Origin: an uncultured bacterium
Lineage (GTDB): Bacteria; Cyanobacteriota; Vampirovibrionia; Gastranaerophilales; Gastranaerophilaceae
Reading direction: 5' to 3'
Assembly: GCA_949282215.1 (NCBI GenBank)
Contig: CASDPF010000006.1
Coordinates: 1 to 64,000, forward strand
Length of the DNA stretch: 64,000 bases
The translations under genes were made by a program, and so were the position numbers. Under the pieces are notes generated by a model. That model ran no database searches and was not told the origin of the DNA. It worked only from the letters and a program-made list of their open reading frames with translations. Numbering within the stretch: position 1 is the first letter of the stretch; each line of letters begins with the position of its first letter. This document shows positions 32,592 to 41,212 of the stretch, in pieces.

Positions 32592-32957
32592 GAATGTTGC
32601 GGAAAGTTTAATCCAAAAGATGTATATCAACTGACATCCGACGGTTATGCTGAAAGAATACTTGAAAGTGGTTTTTGTCCGCAGTGCGGAGCTTGGGTCG
32701 TTGAAATATGCAAGAGAAGTTACGACGGACACTGGAGCTACCAAAAAGCAAAAAGAAAAAAAGCCCTCAAGTTGTTTAATGATTACCAAAAAGACATAGT
32801 TGATAAAATGATTGCCGGAAAGATTAAATACGGTAATCGTTCAAATATGGGTTTTCGTTACGGTCTCAATACAGAAGTGAAGAACCGAAAAGGAGTTGTT
32901 GAAATCCGGCAATATGCGGTAGATTTCAACGGTACAAAAGAATTATTGATTCGTTGA
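32589..32957 (+). CDS. Zinc-ribbon-like phage protein, AGG start
   Basis: This 122-residue protein reads ECCGKFNPKDVYQLTSDGY after the AGG and contains CPQCGAW and further cysteines, suggesting a zinc-binding site at residues 3-45. The rest is basic and helical. There is no ATG in frame before 32772, which would cut off the whole cysteine region. AGG lies 9 nt after AGGAG. Family unknown. It is the first gene of the rightward late region; a transcription-related role is possible. Confidence 0.7.
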   Translation, partial: RECCGKFNPKDVYQLTSDGYAERILESGFCPQCGAWVVEICKRSYDGHWSYQKAKRKKALKLFNDYQKDIVDKMIAGKIKYGNRSNMGFRYGLNTEVKNRKGVVEIRQYAVDFNGTKELLIR

Positions 32958-33013
32958 TTTGTTTGGTGTTGGCATTTTATAGTTTCTCCTCCTTGACGAC
33001 TAATGAAAATGGG

Positions 33014-33050
33014 AAACGCCAGTTCGGCTATCCGTATTGGCGTTTTTATT
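33014..33050 (+). terminator. Hairpin with T-tract
   Basis: AAACGCCA (33014-33021) and TGGCGTTT (33038-33045) form an 8-bp stem followed by TTATTT. It lies upstream of the 33065 gene and may attenuate late transcription. Confidence 0.55.
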
Positions 33051-33064
33051 TCAGAAAGGTTTGT

Positions 33065-33274
33065 ATGTTAAGAGCACTTGCTAAGTTTTTGATGTTTATT
33101 GTTCCATTATTTGTTTTGAACGGTCTAATGTGTGTCTTTTTCGAGAATAAAGATGTTGTTGATTACACAGTTTATACGACCAAGAGAAAGAATTTCAAAA
33201 ATGTCAAAAGGCGGGTGCTGCAACAGTATATACAGAAATGTTACGAGCAGGTGAACGAAAAAAACGACAGGTGA
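33065..33274 (+). CDS. Small membrane protein
   Basis: This 69-residue protein has one hydrophobic segment (FLMFIVPLFVLNGLMCVFF, about 8-26) and a basic tail. The start at 33065 is preferred over a TTG at 32954, because a terminator hairpin lies between them and AGAAAGG precedes the ATG. Function unknown; it precedes terS. Confidence 0.55.
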   Translation: MLRALAKFLMFIVPLFVLNGLMCVFFENKDVVDYTVYTTKRKNFKNVKRRVLQQYIQKCYEQVNEKNDR

Positions 33275-33283
33275 TTGTTTTGA

Positions 33284-33793
33284 ATGGAAGCGAAAAGAAG
33301 CAAGAAGAAATCAAAAAAACGCAACTGGGCAAAGCTCAAGGCGGAATATTGCACGACCGATATATCAATTCGTGCGATTGCGAAAAAATACGGCATTCCG
33401 TATTCAACTGTCAACAGTCGGGCAATCAGGGAAAAATGGACGTCTCAGAAGGAAGTTGTTGTTAAGCATATTGACGCAGAGGTTGAAGAAAAAGTATTGC
33501 AAAATGCGATAGAAAAAGAAATCGACCGAAAAGTCAAGGCAAATGAGCTCCATAATGAGCTATACGACAGGGGATTAGACGTAGCGAAAATGCTGCTCGA
33601 AAAATATATGCAAGATTTGAGAGAAGGCAAGAAAAGAACCGGAGCAACCGCAGCAAATCTTGACTATCTTATGGGAGCTATACAAAAGGCTCAAAAAGGG
33701 CAGAGAATGTCATTAAATATTGATAATAATGACGTAATTGACGTTGAACCGGAAGTGAGAATAATATCAGGTCTCGATACTGATAAAATTTGA
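33284..33793 (+). CDS. terS: Terminase small subunit
   Basis: This 169-residue protein has a basic N-terminus (KRSKKKSKKRNW), a helix-turn-helix (IAKKYGIPYSTVNSRAIREKW, here split as IAKKYGIPYSTV and NSRAIREKW), a coiled-coil middle and the C-terminal block LDYLMGAIQKAQKGQRM. This is the layout of small terminase subunits, which recognise phage DNA for packaging. The large subunit is not next to it; it lies 26 kb away at 59837. Confidence 0.8.
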   Translation: MEAKRSKKKSKKRNWAKLKAEYCTTDISIRAIAKKYGIPYSTVNSRAIREKWTSQKEVVVKHIDAEVEEKVLQNAIEKEIDRKVKANELHNELYDRGLDVAKMLLEKYMQDLREGKKRTGATAANLDYLMGAIQKAQKGQRMSLNIDNNDVIDVEPEVRIISGLDTDKI

Positions 33794-33832
33794 TGTCAAA
33801 ATCATACAAATTTACGGGGTTGATACTGCCAT

Positions 33833-33967
33833 ATGGAAATAAGAAAAAATGTCCGTATTACAGGCGAGCAAAAGAAAATGCTTGAATTTTTAAAAAAGCA
33901 ACTTGATTGCTCAGAAAATACAGTTTTTAAAATAGCATTAATCAAACTTTATAAGGAACTGGCATGA
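33833..33967 (+). CDS. Ribbon-helix-helix-like micro-protein
   Basis: This 44-residue protein begins EIRKNVRITGEQKKMLEFL, a strand-helix start, and then has a second helix ending KLYKELA, as in Arc-type proteins. It overlaps the portal start by 4 bp (ATGA), which supports that it is real. It may be a small late regulator. Confidence 0.6.
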   Translation: MEIRKNVRITGEQKKMLEFLKKQLDCSENTVFKIALIKLYKELA

Positions 33968-35877
33968 GCTTTGAATATATTGTAGAAAAAGATAATAAAG
34001 TTAAGAAATTATCTGACGCCGAAGCCGATACACTGGCGAACCGTATCAGTTCCGATTTTGATGTGTTTAATTCACAAAGACGCCAAAATCTCGACAGAGC
34101 AGACGAACTCACACGAGAAATTTTCTTTAAGCGTGATAACAGCAAGACCTCAAACGAGCCCGGACATTTCTCTGATAGTGAACAGGATAAATATGAAGGG
34201 TGGAAAACAAAGGTTAAAATGTGCAAGACCTATATGTTTTATCAGGTCTTAAAAGCATTTATCTGGAAAAATGTTTATTCAAACGTCAACTCTATGTTTG
34301 ACGTGTCAGGTGAAAATCAAGAAGCTGATAATGACAGTAATAAACAAAAAGCAGCACTTGTGGATTGTTTTGAGAAAATGGAGTATCAGAAAACCTGCGA
34401 TAAATACATTGATTATGCTCTGATACACGGCGAATTAATTACTATGTGCTCTTGGAGAAAGAAAACAGAGGAGTACAGAAAACGCATAGGGGTAGAGGAT
34501 TTAGTCAATCCTAAAGCTATTGCAGCTATGGCAAAGGGTAAGTTTCATTTTATTGATGAGAGGGTGAAGTATGATAATCCGTATGTATATGCGGTTAATC
34601 CTGCTAATTTTGTATTTGATGTTTCTCAAAAAGATAATTGGGACGATTGTCCGAAGATATTTAAGTCATATAAAACCCCTGAAGATATTATCAACAATAA
34701 ATATTACACGATTTCTAAAGAAACAGCCGAAGAAATAAGAAATTTAGCTAAAAGACCTGAATCAACCGATTCGCAACTTGATAAAGACTTGGAAAGAGAA
34801 TTAGCTAATGGCGGAACCGTTGAAGTTCTTGAACACTGGGGCAATCTCACACTTGAGGACGGAACTGTATTAAAGAACTGGCATGTAGTAGTTGTAGCAA
34901 GAAAACATATTGTCAGATTTGCTAAGAACAACAGAATTGTTAATCCGTTTAACTATGGTTCATTCATTAATGACCCTGAAACAGGCAGAGGAATAAGCCT
35001 TTTGTATTGCGTTTTACCTCTTGCAGAATTGCAAGAAGATTTAATGAATAGAACTTGTGATATGCAGACATTACAAGAAAACCCGCCGATATATGCTCCG
35101 AGAGGTTTTTTTGAAGATGATGAGATAAAACTCTATCCGGGCAAGATTATAGAATTTGGCGACAATCTTTCACCGTCTGAAATAAAGCAAATGGAATTCG
35201 CAGTATCAATATTTCTGCAAGACATTACGTTTATATCTGACATTATGTCGGAAGTATCAGGAATATTTCCTAATATGGCGGGAGCAGATGAGCAAAAAGC
35301 TAAAACAGCTACCGAAATAAGCACAAAAGCACAAGGGCAGCTAACAAGATTGTCAATGCTCATTGATACAATCAACCAATACACTGTTATTCCTGATGTA
35401 AAAAAAGTTGCAAAATTAAGAGCTGATTTTAAATCCGGCGTTGAACAGATACTTATCAACAAAGGAAACGAGAAAGAATTAATTGAGGTCAATGACAAAA
35501 TAAGACAGGCAGAATATCGCTATACTTATTCAGATAGAACTGCAACTACAGAAAGAAGTAACAAAGCTGATCTTATTGCACAAGCGATAGAAAAATTTGC
35601 TCAATATATACCGCTCAATCTTCAAGAAGTGTTTACTTGGTATATGGAGCAGAAAGACGTTGAAAACCCTGAAAGATTTTTGCAGCAACAACAGTTAATC
35701 GAGCCGGAAGTTCAACAAGTTTTAATGAATAACCCGACACTATCGCCGATTATTAATCAGTTGCAAGATATGGTGCTTGCACAGAAACAGCAAAATGCAG
35801 TACCGCAACAAAACGAAAATCAGCCGGAGAATGTAATACCGGACGCAAGTATTCCGGAAGCACAACCACAGGAATAA
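33964..35877 (+). CDS. Portal protein
   Basis: This 637-residue protein is in the podovirus portal size range. It has the typical long helical and beta regions (WGNLTLEDGTVLKNWHVVVV, later GAQ/NQ-rich C-terminus). The dodecameric portal connects head and tail and is the DNA channel. It follows terS and precedes the scaffold, the standard order. Family (P22-like or T7-like) is not resolvable by eye. Confidence 0.82.
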   Translation: MSFEYIVEKDNKVKKLSDAEADTLANRISSDFDVFNSQRRQNLDRADELTREIFFKRDNSKTSNEPGHFSDSEQDKYEGWKTKVKMCKTYMFYQVLKAFIWKNVYSNVNSMFDVSGENQEADNDSNKQKAALVDCFEKMEYQKTCDKYIDYALIHGELITMCSWRKKTEEYRKRIGVEDLVNPKAIAAMAKGKFHFIDERVKYDNPYVYAVNPANFVFDVSQKDNWDDCPKIFKSYKTPEDIINNKYYTISKETAEEIRNLAKRPESTDSQLDKDLERELANGGTVEVLEHWGNLTLEDGTVLKNWHVVVVARKHIVRFAKNNRIVNPFNYGSFINDPETGRGISLLYCVLPLAELQEDLMNRTCDMQTLQENPPIYAPRGFFEDDEIKLYPGKIIEFGDNLSPSEIKQMEFAVSIFLQDITFISDIMSEVSGIFPNMAGADEQKAKTATEISTKAQGQLTRLSMLIDTINQYTVIPDVKKVAKLRADFKSGVEQILINKGNEKELIEVNDKIRQAEYRYTYSDRTATTERSNKADLIAQAIEKFAQYIPLNLQEVFTWYMEQKDVENPERFLQQQQLIEPEVQQVLMNNPTLSPIINQLQDMVLAQKQQNAVPQQNENQPENVIPDASIPEAQPQE

Positions 35878-35880
35878 TTT

Positions 35881-36084
35881 ATGGACGAATTAGAAATTTT
35901 GAAAGAAAAAGCGGAACTGGTTTCCGGCAACGATTACCAAAAGATTAGAAATTATCAGATAGACAAGATTATAGCACTATCGACATCAAACATTGAGCCA
36001 TTAGAGCTTAAAGGAATGCTTAAACTTATTTCCTATACTGATAATTTTAAACAGGAATATGAAAAAAAAGTTAAGAAACAGTAG
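35881..36084 (+). CDS. Small late phage protein
   Basis: This 67-residue, helical, charged protein has no recognised family. It lies between portal and scaffold with 3-bp and 9-bp gaps. Confidence 0.65.
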   Translation: MDELEILKEKAELVSGNDYQKIRNYQIDKIIALSTSNIEPLELKGMLKLISYTDNFKQEYEKKVKKQ

Positions 36085-36093
36085 GAGTATTTT

Positions 36094-37023
36094 ATGGAAA
36101 CAGAAGCGACTTTAGACACAGCACAAACAGAAGTATCAGACAACTCTATTGATACTACTTCACAGCAAGAGCCGTCAGATAATGGCGATAACTCTCAAGG
36201 AGCAGCTAATCAAGAGCCTGAAAACAGTGGCGAAGGTACAGAGAACGGACAAAAAAATCCAAAATTTAAGACTTATGAGGACGCATTGGCAGGTTACGCC
36301 GAACTCGAAAAGAAACTCGGCGAACAGTCAAACGAACTCGGTGAGTTAAGAAAACAAGCGGAAGTTGCTAAGGAATTACAAAAGCAAATTGACGCTCAAA
36401 AACTGCAAGAAGCACAATCAAAAGGTTTCGATTCCGTTGAAGAATTTGAAACAAATCAGGAAGTAGTAAATTTTGAAGCGGATGAATATGCAAAATATCT
36501 TGATAAATGTGACTACCCTGAAGAAATGGTAAAACTTCTCGCAGAATATCGTAAAAATCCGTCTCCGGAAACTTTAAGTCTAATAGAAGCAGATTTTCCA
36601 GTAGAAGTATTGAAACAAGTTGCAGGAAATGTAGCTATTCTCAAAGGACAACTTCAAGAAAAAAGAAACGAAGCCCTTTCAAATCAGGTTTACAACTCTG
36701 CAAAAGAATATCTTGACGTAAATGTTAATAAATACGAGCAAGAGTTCAAAAATCCCGCTTTTGCGGCATTATACGGCGAAGCCTTCAGGGCTTATGGTTG
36801 CGATTTAGACACAGATAAATTCGTATCTCTTATGAGGCAATACGCTCAATCTGTTATCAAAGCCAATGGCATAAAAAATAGCATTGCATTGGAAAACAGC
36901 AATGCAACTGATGAAATCGCCGGCTTGACAGGGGTAGGAAGTTCGCAGCCTGCACCGCAAGAGAAAAATATCCTTGAAATGACAGAGGATGAAGTGCGAA
37001 AAGAGTTACGTAAATACAGATAA
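36094..37023 (+). CDS. Scaffolding-like head assembly protein
   Basis: This 309-residue acidic protein has a Ser/Asn/Gln/Glu-rich N-terminus, a long coiled region (YAELEKKLGEQSNELGELRK) and a C-terminal helix ending TEDEVRKELRKYR. That and its place just before the capsid gene match phage scaffolding proteins. GGAG precedes the start. Confidence 0.75.
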   Translation: METEATLDTAQTEVSDNSIDTTSQQEPSDNGDNSQGAANQEPENSGEGTENGQKNPKFKTYEDALAGYAELEKKLGEQSNELGELRKQAEVAKELQKQIDAQKLQEAQSKGFDSVEEFETNQEVVNFEADEYAKYLDKCDYPEEMVKLLAEYRKNPSPETLSLIEADFPVEVLKQVAGNVAILKGQLQEKRNEALSNQVYNSAKEYLDVNVNKYEQEFKNPAFAALYGEAFRAYGCDLDTDKFVSLMRQYAQSVIKANGIKNSIALENSNATDEIAGLTGVGSSQPAPQEKNILEMTEDEVRKELRKYR

Positions 37024-37040
37024 CAAAGGAGTAATAAAAA

Positions 37041-37934
37041 ATGGCTATAGAAACTTTAGTAAAAACTACGTTTTCTGACGCATTCAGAGATGAAATTTGG
37101 CAAGACCTCTCCGCAGGTAAATTAATGACGCCGGATTTCAAGAAAAACGTAAAAATCGGTGACGAAGTGGACGTCCAATTCCACGATGTTGTAACTTTGC
37201 TTGATTATACAGGCGGTGATTTGGATATTGAAAGCGTAGAAACAGCTTCAACCACAACCGTTAAGGTTAAAATCAACAAAGGTAAAGCAGTGTTCTTCAA
37301 GATTGATGAACAAAAGGTAAGACAGATTGAAGCTGCCAAAACTAACGAGGAAAAAATTAAACTCGTTAAAGAATATTCTTCCGACGCTAGAGAACAGTTT
37401 GCAAGAGCTATTAACGAAGCGTGCTGCAAAGAATATGTCAGAGCAGGTCATATTATTGATAATGCAGGGGCAGCAATTACTGTTACATCCGACAATGTTC
37501 ACAAAATATTTGCAAAAGCAAAAGTTGAACTTAAAAAAGGCGACGGCAAAGGACATACAGCATGGTCTGACGGTAATATGCTTGCAATTATCTCAACTGA
37601 TATGGAAGCGTTCTTGTCAACTCAGAACCTCTTGCAATACTCAGATGTAATGGCAAAACATTACAAAAAAGGTTTTGCGGGCACATTTATGGGATTTAAT
37701 GTTATTGTTGACGACGCTATCTGCAAAGATACCGAAGGAAACGAATATCCGTTATTCGGTCGTTCCGGCAAAACACTTGCAGGTGGTGTACAAGATGATT
37801 TCGCTCTTGAATCCGGTAAAAAGGTTGGTGGGTTTGACACTCACTACTGGGGTAAAGGCGTTTTCGGAGTTAAAGCTCCACTGGCTTATCTGCTTTGCAC
37901 AGCAAAACTTAAAGCAGAATTCAAGGCTGCATAG
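37041..37934 (+). CDS. Major capsid protein
   Basis: This 297-residue protein has a HK97-like layout as I read it (N-terminal arm, SGKLMTPDF, then VQFHDVVTLLDYTGGDL, C-terminal beta region). It lies at the expected place after the scaffold. AAGGAG precedes the start. It ends with its own terminator at 37929-37957, which may raise transcript levels of this gene relative to those downstream. Confidence 0.82.
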   Translation: MAIETLVKTTFSDAFRDEIWQDLSAGKLMTPDFKKNVKIGDEVDVQFHDVVTLLDYTGGDLDIESVETASTTTVKVKINKGKAVFFKIDEQKVRQIEAAKTNEEKIKLVKEYSSDAREQFARAINEACCKEYVRAGHIIDNAGAAITVTSDNVHKIFAKAKVELKKGDGKGHTAWSDGNMLAIISTDMEAFLSTQNLLQYSDVMAKHYKKGFAGTFMGFNVIVDDAICKDTEGNEYPLFGRSGKTLAGGVQDDFALESGKKVGGFDTHYWGKGVFGVKAPLAYLLCTAKLKAEFKAA

Positions 37935-37957
37935 GGTCTCTCCTATGCACCTTTTTT
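37929..37957 (+). terminator. Terminator at the capsid stop codon
   Basis: GCATAGG and CCTATGC form a 7-bp stem followed by TTTTTT; the stem includes the stop codon. Confidence 0.75.
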
Positions 37958-37990
37958 AGTAGTAGATTTCAATAAAAGGAGTAATAAATT

Positions 37991-38377
37991 ATGGCAAGAG
38001 ATGAAATATCTTTACAGTATATGACTTATGACGCTACTGATTCTGTTGGCAGTGCTGATATTACCAAACAGACAGTAACACAAGCAAATGGTATTAAACT
38101 TAATAATGCTTTCGCTTGCAAAGACAATTCCGTCAAAATTATTGTTGAAAATACAGCAACTTCTGACTGTACATTGACACTCAAGGCAGGCGAAAAGCAG
38201 AACGGTATCTTGGGAGATTCAGTTATTGCATTGAAAAAATCCGCAGTAACTGTTATTGCACCGCTTAGAGATATGGCACGCTACGAAAACAAGGACGGAT
38301 CTATTGATATAGATTTTTCCGAAAGTTTCACAGGTACAATTTTTGCAGTCGCAGAAAAAGCAGGTTTGGGGTCATAA
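37991..38377 (+). CDS. Head decoration-like protein
   Basis: This 128-residue protein is beta-rich and lacks charged helices (ENTATSDCTLTLKAGEKQNG, DGSIDIDFSESFTG). Location between capsid and tail genes suggests a decoration or cement protein. No family recognised. Confidence 0.6.
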   Translation: MARDEISLQYMTYDATDSVGSADITKQTVTQANGIKLNNAFACKDNSVKIIVENTATSDCTLTLKAGEKQNGILGDSVIALKKSAVTVIAPLRDMARYENKDGSIDIDFSESFTGTIFAVAEKAGLGS

Positions 38378-38378
38378 A

Positions 38379-38402
38379 AAAGGGGGACAATTCCCCCCTT
38401 TT
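38379..38402 (+). terminator. Hairpin after the decoration-like gene
   Basis: GGGGG and CCCCC separated by ACAATT, preceded by A and followed by TTTT, immediately after the stop. Confidence 0.65.
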
Positions 38403-38426
38403 GAAGCGAAAAGGAGATTTTTTAAA

Positions 38427-38930
38427 ATGGAAAAAACTTATAATATAAAAAACAAACAAACAGGTTATATCTTCAATATGAGCAAGGCTGATTGTGACAG
38501 ATTGGTACTTGAAGAACCTTATAATTTTGAAGTAGTTGACAAAGATTATGTTTCTCCGATAAAGGAAGAACCAAAAGAAACTCCTACTTTTAAAAAGGTT
38601 GTCGTTGAAGATAAACCGAAAACTCTTGAAGATTATTCAGTACCCGAACTAAAAGAGTATCTAACAAAAAATAATATTGAATTTAAGTCTAGTGCAAAAA
38701 AAGCTGAACTTCTTGAATTGGCTCTTAAAGTTGGTACTAACGAATCAAATTTAAGAGATAAGGCTGATGAATATGGCGTAGAATACACTGATGAAACTTC
38801 TGATAGTGAACTGGAAACAGCTATTATTGAAAAATTAACAGCTATTGTCAAAGAAAAAGACATTGAATTGACACAAAATCCGGTAACGATTGATTATTTA
38901 GAAGATTTATTGAAAGATAATGAGGAATAA
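38427..38930 (+). CDS. HeH/LEM-domain phage protein
   Basis: This 167-residue protein contains a HeH/LEM or SAP-like helix-extension-helix domain (TLEDYSVPELKEYLTKNNIE, then SSAKKAELLELAL; about 68-100) and a second, more diverged helical pair near the C-terminus. Such domains appear in phage head-tail proteins near the capsid. The start at 38427 has AAGGAG 9-10 nt upstream. Confidence 0.75.
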   Translation: MEKTYNIKNKQTGYIFNMSKADCDRLVLEEPYNFEVVDKDYVSPIKEEPKETPTFKKVVVEDKPKTLEDYSVPELKEYLTKNNIEFKSSAKKAELLELALKVGTNESNLRDKADEYGVEYTDETSDSELETAIIEKLTAIVKEKDIELTQNPVTIDYLEDLLKDNEE

Positions 38931-38936
38931 TCTAGG
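38922..38936 (+). promoter_or_regulatory. Shine-Dalgarno and AGG start, tail tube gene
   Basis: GAGGA (38922-38926, inside the end of the previous gene), a 7-nt spacer, then AGG (38934-38936) followed by ACT ATC ACT. Confidence 0.8.
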
Positions 38937-39605
38937 ACTATCACTTTTATTGATTTATACAATGAAATGACTGGTCAGGCTTGGTCAATGTTTGACGGCG
39001 AAGTCGAAGCAATGGACGAATTTGAAAGCTCCGTTACGACTTCTATCCAAAAAGCATTGAACTCATTATGGTGTTCTTATAAATTTCCATTCAGAAATAA
39101 AACTATGAAGTTTAAAACAAGGAGTGGAGTTAATCAATATTCCACTCCGAATGGAAATATAGCACAAAAAATATTGAAAAATAAAAAGGTTTACGGTGTT
39201 AAAATCGGTAAAAACTACCTTGAATATGAGCCGGATTTTGAAACCTTAGAGGATGAAACCGGAACCCCCGAAAAATTCTATGTAAAAAATGATAAATTAT
39301 TTTTATATCCTACTCCCGACGATAGCTATGATGTCGAGATAGAATATTGGACAATTTTTGCGGCTTGTGATGAGGACGGAAATTCAAAAGCTACATTGGA
39401 AGTCGACACAGATTATATTGATATTGATGAGAAATACGAGAGTATTTTCAAGGCGGCATTATTGCCTTTATGTATGGTTTATGCAATCGCTTCTGATTCC
39501 GATGAAAACCATTCAGGGTATCAAAGGCAATACGAGGACGCATACAAAATTCTAGTTGAATTTACTCGTGGTATTGAAATTGACAAAAGAATTGGGTGGC
39601 GATAA
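38934..39605 (+). CDS. Tail tubular protein A / head-tail connector, AGG start
   Basis: This 223-residue protein reads TITFIDLYNEMTGQAWSMFD after the AGG, a normal start of podovirus tail tubular A-like adaptors. It has beta-rich segments (YGVKIGKNYLEYEPDFET, VEIEYW). The first ATG in frame is 11 codons further on and would remove a conserved-looking helix. There is no GTG, TTG or ATG upstream in frame after the previous stop at a useful distance. The SD GAGGA is 7 nt before AGG. The gene ends overlapping the next by one base (TAATG). Confidence 0.78.
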   Translation, partial: RTITFIDLYNEMTGQAWSMFDGEVEAMDEFESSVTTSIQKALNSLWCSYKFPFRNKTMKFKTRSGVNQYSTPNGNIAQKILKNKKVYGVKIGKNYLEYEPDFETLEDETGTPEKFYVKNDKLFLYPTPDDSYDVEIEYWTIFAACDEDGNSKATLEVDTDYIDIDEKYESIFKAALLPLCMVYAIASDSDENHSGYQRQYEDAYKILVEFTRGIEIDKRIGWR

Positions 39606-39973
39606 TGTTTATAGTTGATGAAAAAACCGGAGATATAACTCTGACGCAGGGTGATACTGGAGAATATGTTGTATCGGGATTGCCTATTGACCAAAATTAT
39701 ACTGTTTATTTAGCTATTCAAGACGCTAACAGAAACCCTGTCGGGGATGAGCTTGTCGCTACTGCCAATTTAAGAAGTAGCGTTTCCCTGAAGTTTACAG
39801 CAGCCTTAACTGATTTATTAACAGTTAAAAAGAACAACGATACAGAAACCTACTATTTTGGCGTAAAACTTTGCGATAAATTAGGCAACGAAGATACGTT
39901 ATTACTGGCTAATAAGCAAATTGGAGACCAAAATACAATAACGGTATATCCGAAGAAAGTTGAAGGTATCTAA
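39605..39973 (+). CDS. Beta-rich virion protein
   Basis: This 122-residue protein (FIVDEKTGDITLTQGDTGEY...) is beta-rich with an Ig-like or collar-type pattern. It starts in TAATG overlap with the tail tube gene. The end overlaps the AGG of the next gene in TAAGG. It may be a tail or fibre-attachment protein. Confidence 0.65.
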   Translation: MFIVDEKTGDITLTQGDTGEYVVSGLPIDQNYTVYLAIQDANRNPVGDELVATANLRSSVSLKFTAALTDLLTVKKNNDTETYYFGVKLCDKLGNEDTLLLANKQIGDQNTITVYPKKVEGI

Positions 39974-39975
39974 GG
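39962..39975 (+). promoter_or_regulatory. Shine-Dalgarno and AGG start in TAAGG overlap, tail fibre-like gene
   Basis: GAAGG (39962-39966), a 6-nt spacer and AGG (39973-39975), whose A is the last base of the upstream TAA stop. This mirrors the usual TAATG coupling. Confidence 0.8.
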
Positions 39976-41079
39976 GTTGATGTTTCAAGTAAAAATAATA
40001 ATATAAGAGTTTCTGTATCATCAAGAAACAATATTAATGCTGTCGAGACATCAAACAGCATGGCTGAATATTGGGCAGATATTGCCGAACAATGGGCAAC
40101 ATCTGATAATATGGTTGAAAATACCGACTATTCGGCAAAGTATTATGCACAAAAAGCCGAAGATAATGCCGAAACATCTGATAGTTTGTTACAACAAACA
40201 AAAAACGCAGCAGAAAAGGCACTTGATGATATTTCTCAAAACGCTCAATCTTCGTTAAGTGAAATGTTGGAAACAAAGAATAGTTATGTAGCAACTATTC
40301 AGGAAACAGCAGAAACAGCAGCCGAAAGTATTGAAACACAAACTGAAACAGCAATAACATCTATAAAAACTGAAGGAGCTACACAAAGAGCAGCATTGCA
40401 AGCAGATGTTGCAACAGCACAGCAGGCAGCAGAAGAAGCAGCAGACAGTGCGGCGGAAGCATTAACGAGTGAACAAAATGCGGCTTCATCCGCAAGTCAG
40501 GCATTATCGAGTAAAAACGCTGCAAAAACCAGTGAAAACAATGCAAAAACTTCTGAAAACAATGCGAAAACCTCTGAAACAAATGCGTTAAATTCCGCAA
40601 ATACTGCAACAAGTAAAGCTACGGTTGCAACAACACAGGCGGGAATAGCAACGACGCAGGCAGGAATAGCAACAACAAAAGCGGGAGAAGCTGCGGACAG
40701 TGCAACCGCAGCAAGCCAATCAGCAGCAACAGCACAGCAGGCAGCAGAAGAAGCCACTAAGGGAGTTCAGCCCGCAACGACAACATCTCTTGGCGGAGTT
40801 ATAGTAGGTGAAAATTTATCAGTCGAAACTGACGGAACTATTAAAGCTGATGTCGGCATTGACGATATTCCTACAAATGTGTCGGAATTAGTAAATGATA
40901 AAAATTACTTATCATCTAATGACACAATAAAAGTTCAAGAAATTGAACAAGACGAGTATAATAATTTGGCAGTTAAAGATCCAAATGTTTTATATATTAT
41001 TTGTACTCAATTTTTGATTTGGGGGACTGCTTCTTGGGGTGTAGGAACGTGGGGACTGCAAGATGCCGAGACTAATTAG
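39973..41079 (+). CDS. Tail fibre-like coiled-coil protein, AGG start
   Basis: This 368-residue protein reads VDVSSKNNNIRVSVSSRNN after AGG. It then has a long Ala-rich coiled coil (about 70-260, many QQAAEEAADSA-type repeats), a beta region (TTTSLGGVIVGENLSVETDG), and ends with a Trp/Gly motif FLIWGTASWGVGTWG. This is the layout of a trimeric short tail fibre or spike stalk. The next ATG lies 29 codons later, inside the conserved N-terminal attachment region (AEYWADIAEQWATS). AGG overlaps the upstream stop. Confidence 0.78.
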   Translation, partial: RVDVSSKNNNIRVSVSSRNNINAVETSNSMAEYWADIAEQWATSDNMVENTDYSAKYYAQKAEDNAETSDSLLQQTKNAAEKALDDISQNAQSSLSEMLETKNSYVATIQETAETAAESIETQTETAITSIKTEGATQRAALQADVATAQQAAEEAADSAAEALTSEQNAASSASQALSSKNAAKTSENNAKTSENNAKTSETNALNSANTATSKATVATTQAGIATTQAGIATTKAGEAADSATAASQSAATAQQAAEEATKGVQPATTTSLGGVIVGENLSVETDGTIKADVGIDDIPTNVSELVNDKNYLSSNDTIKVQEIEQDEYNNLAVKDPNVLYIICTQFLIWGTASWGVGTWGLQDAETN

Positions 41080-41212
41080 AAGTGCAGTATATTTAGGCGA
41101 ACATCAATTATCTTCCGGTGTTCCTTTGTATTTTCAAGGGAAGTTGGTCGAGAAAATGTATTTTAAAGGTTTTGTTGTCTATAGAATTACAAAAACGAAG
41201 GTAAATAAATGA
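41063..41212 (+). CDS. Small protein between fibre and nozzle genes
   Basis: This 49-residue protein (PRLIRSAVYLGEHQLSSGV...) overlaps the fibre-like gene by 17 bp and the nozzle gene by 4 bp (ATGA). It may be a small tail accessory protein. No family recognised. Confidence 0.55.
   Translation: MPRLIRSAVYLGEHQLSSGVPLYFQGKLVEKMYFKGFVVYRITKTKVNK

Noticed and set aside
32954-33274. A 106-residue ORF starting with TTG at 32954
   Set aside because: A terminator-like hairpin lies inside its first part and no ribosome-binding site precedes it; the ATG at 33065 is better.
33238-33465. ORF overlapping the start of terS in another frame
   Set aside because: It overlaps the terS coding region almost fully and has no family or ribosome-binding support.
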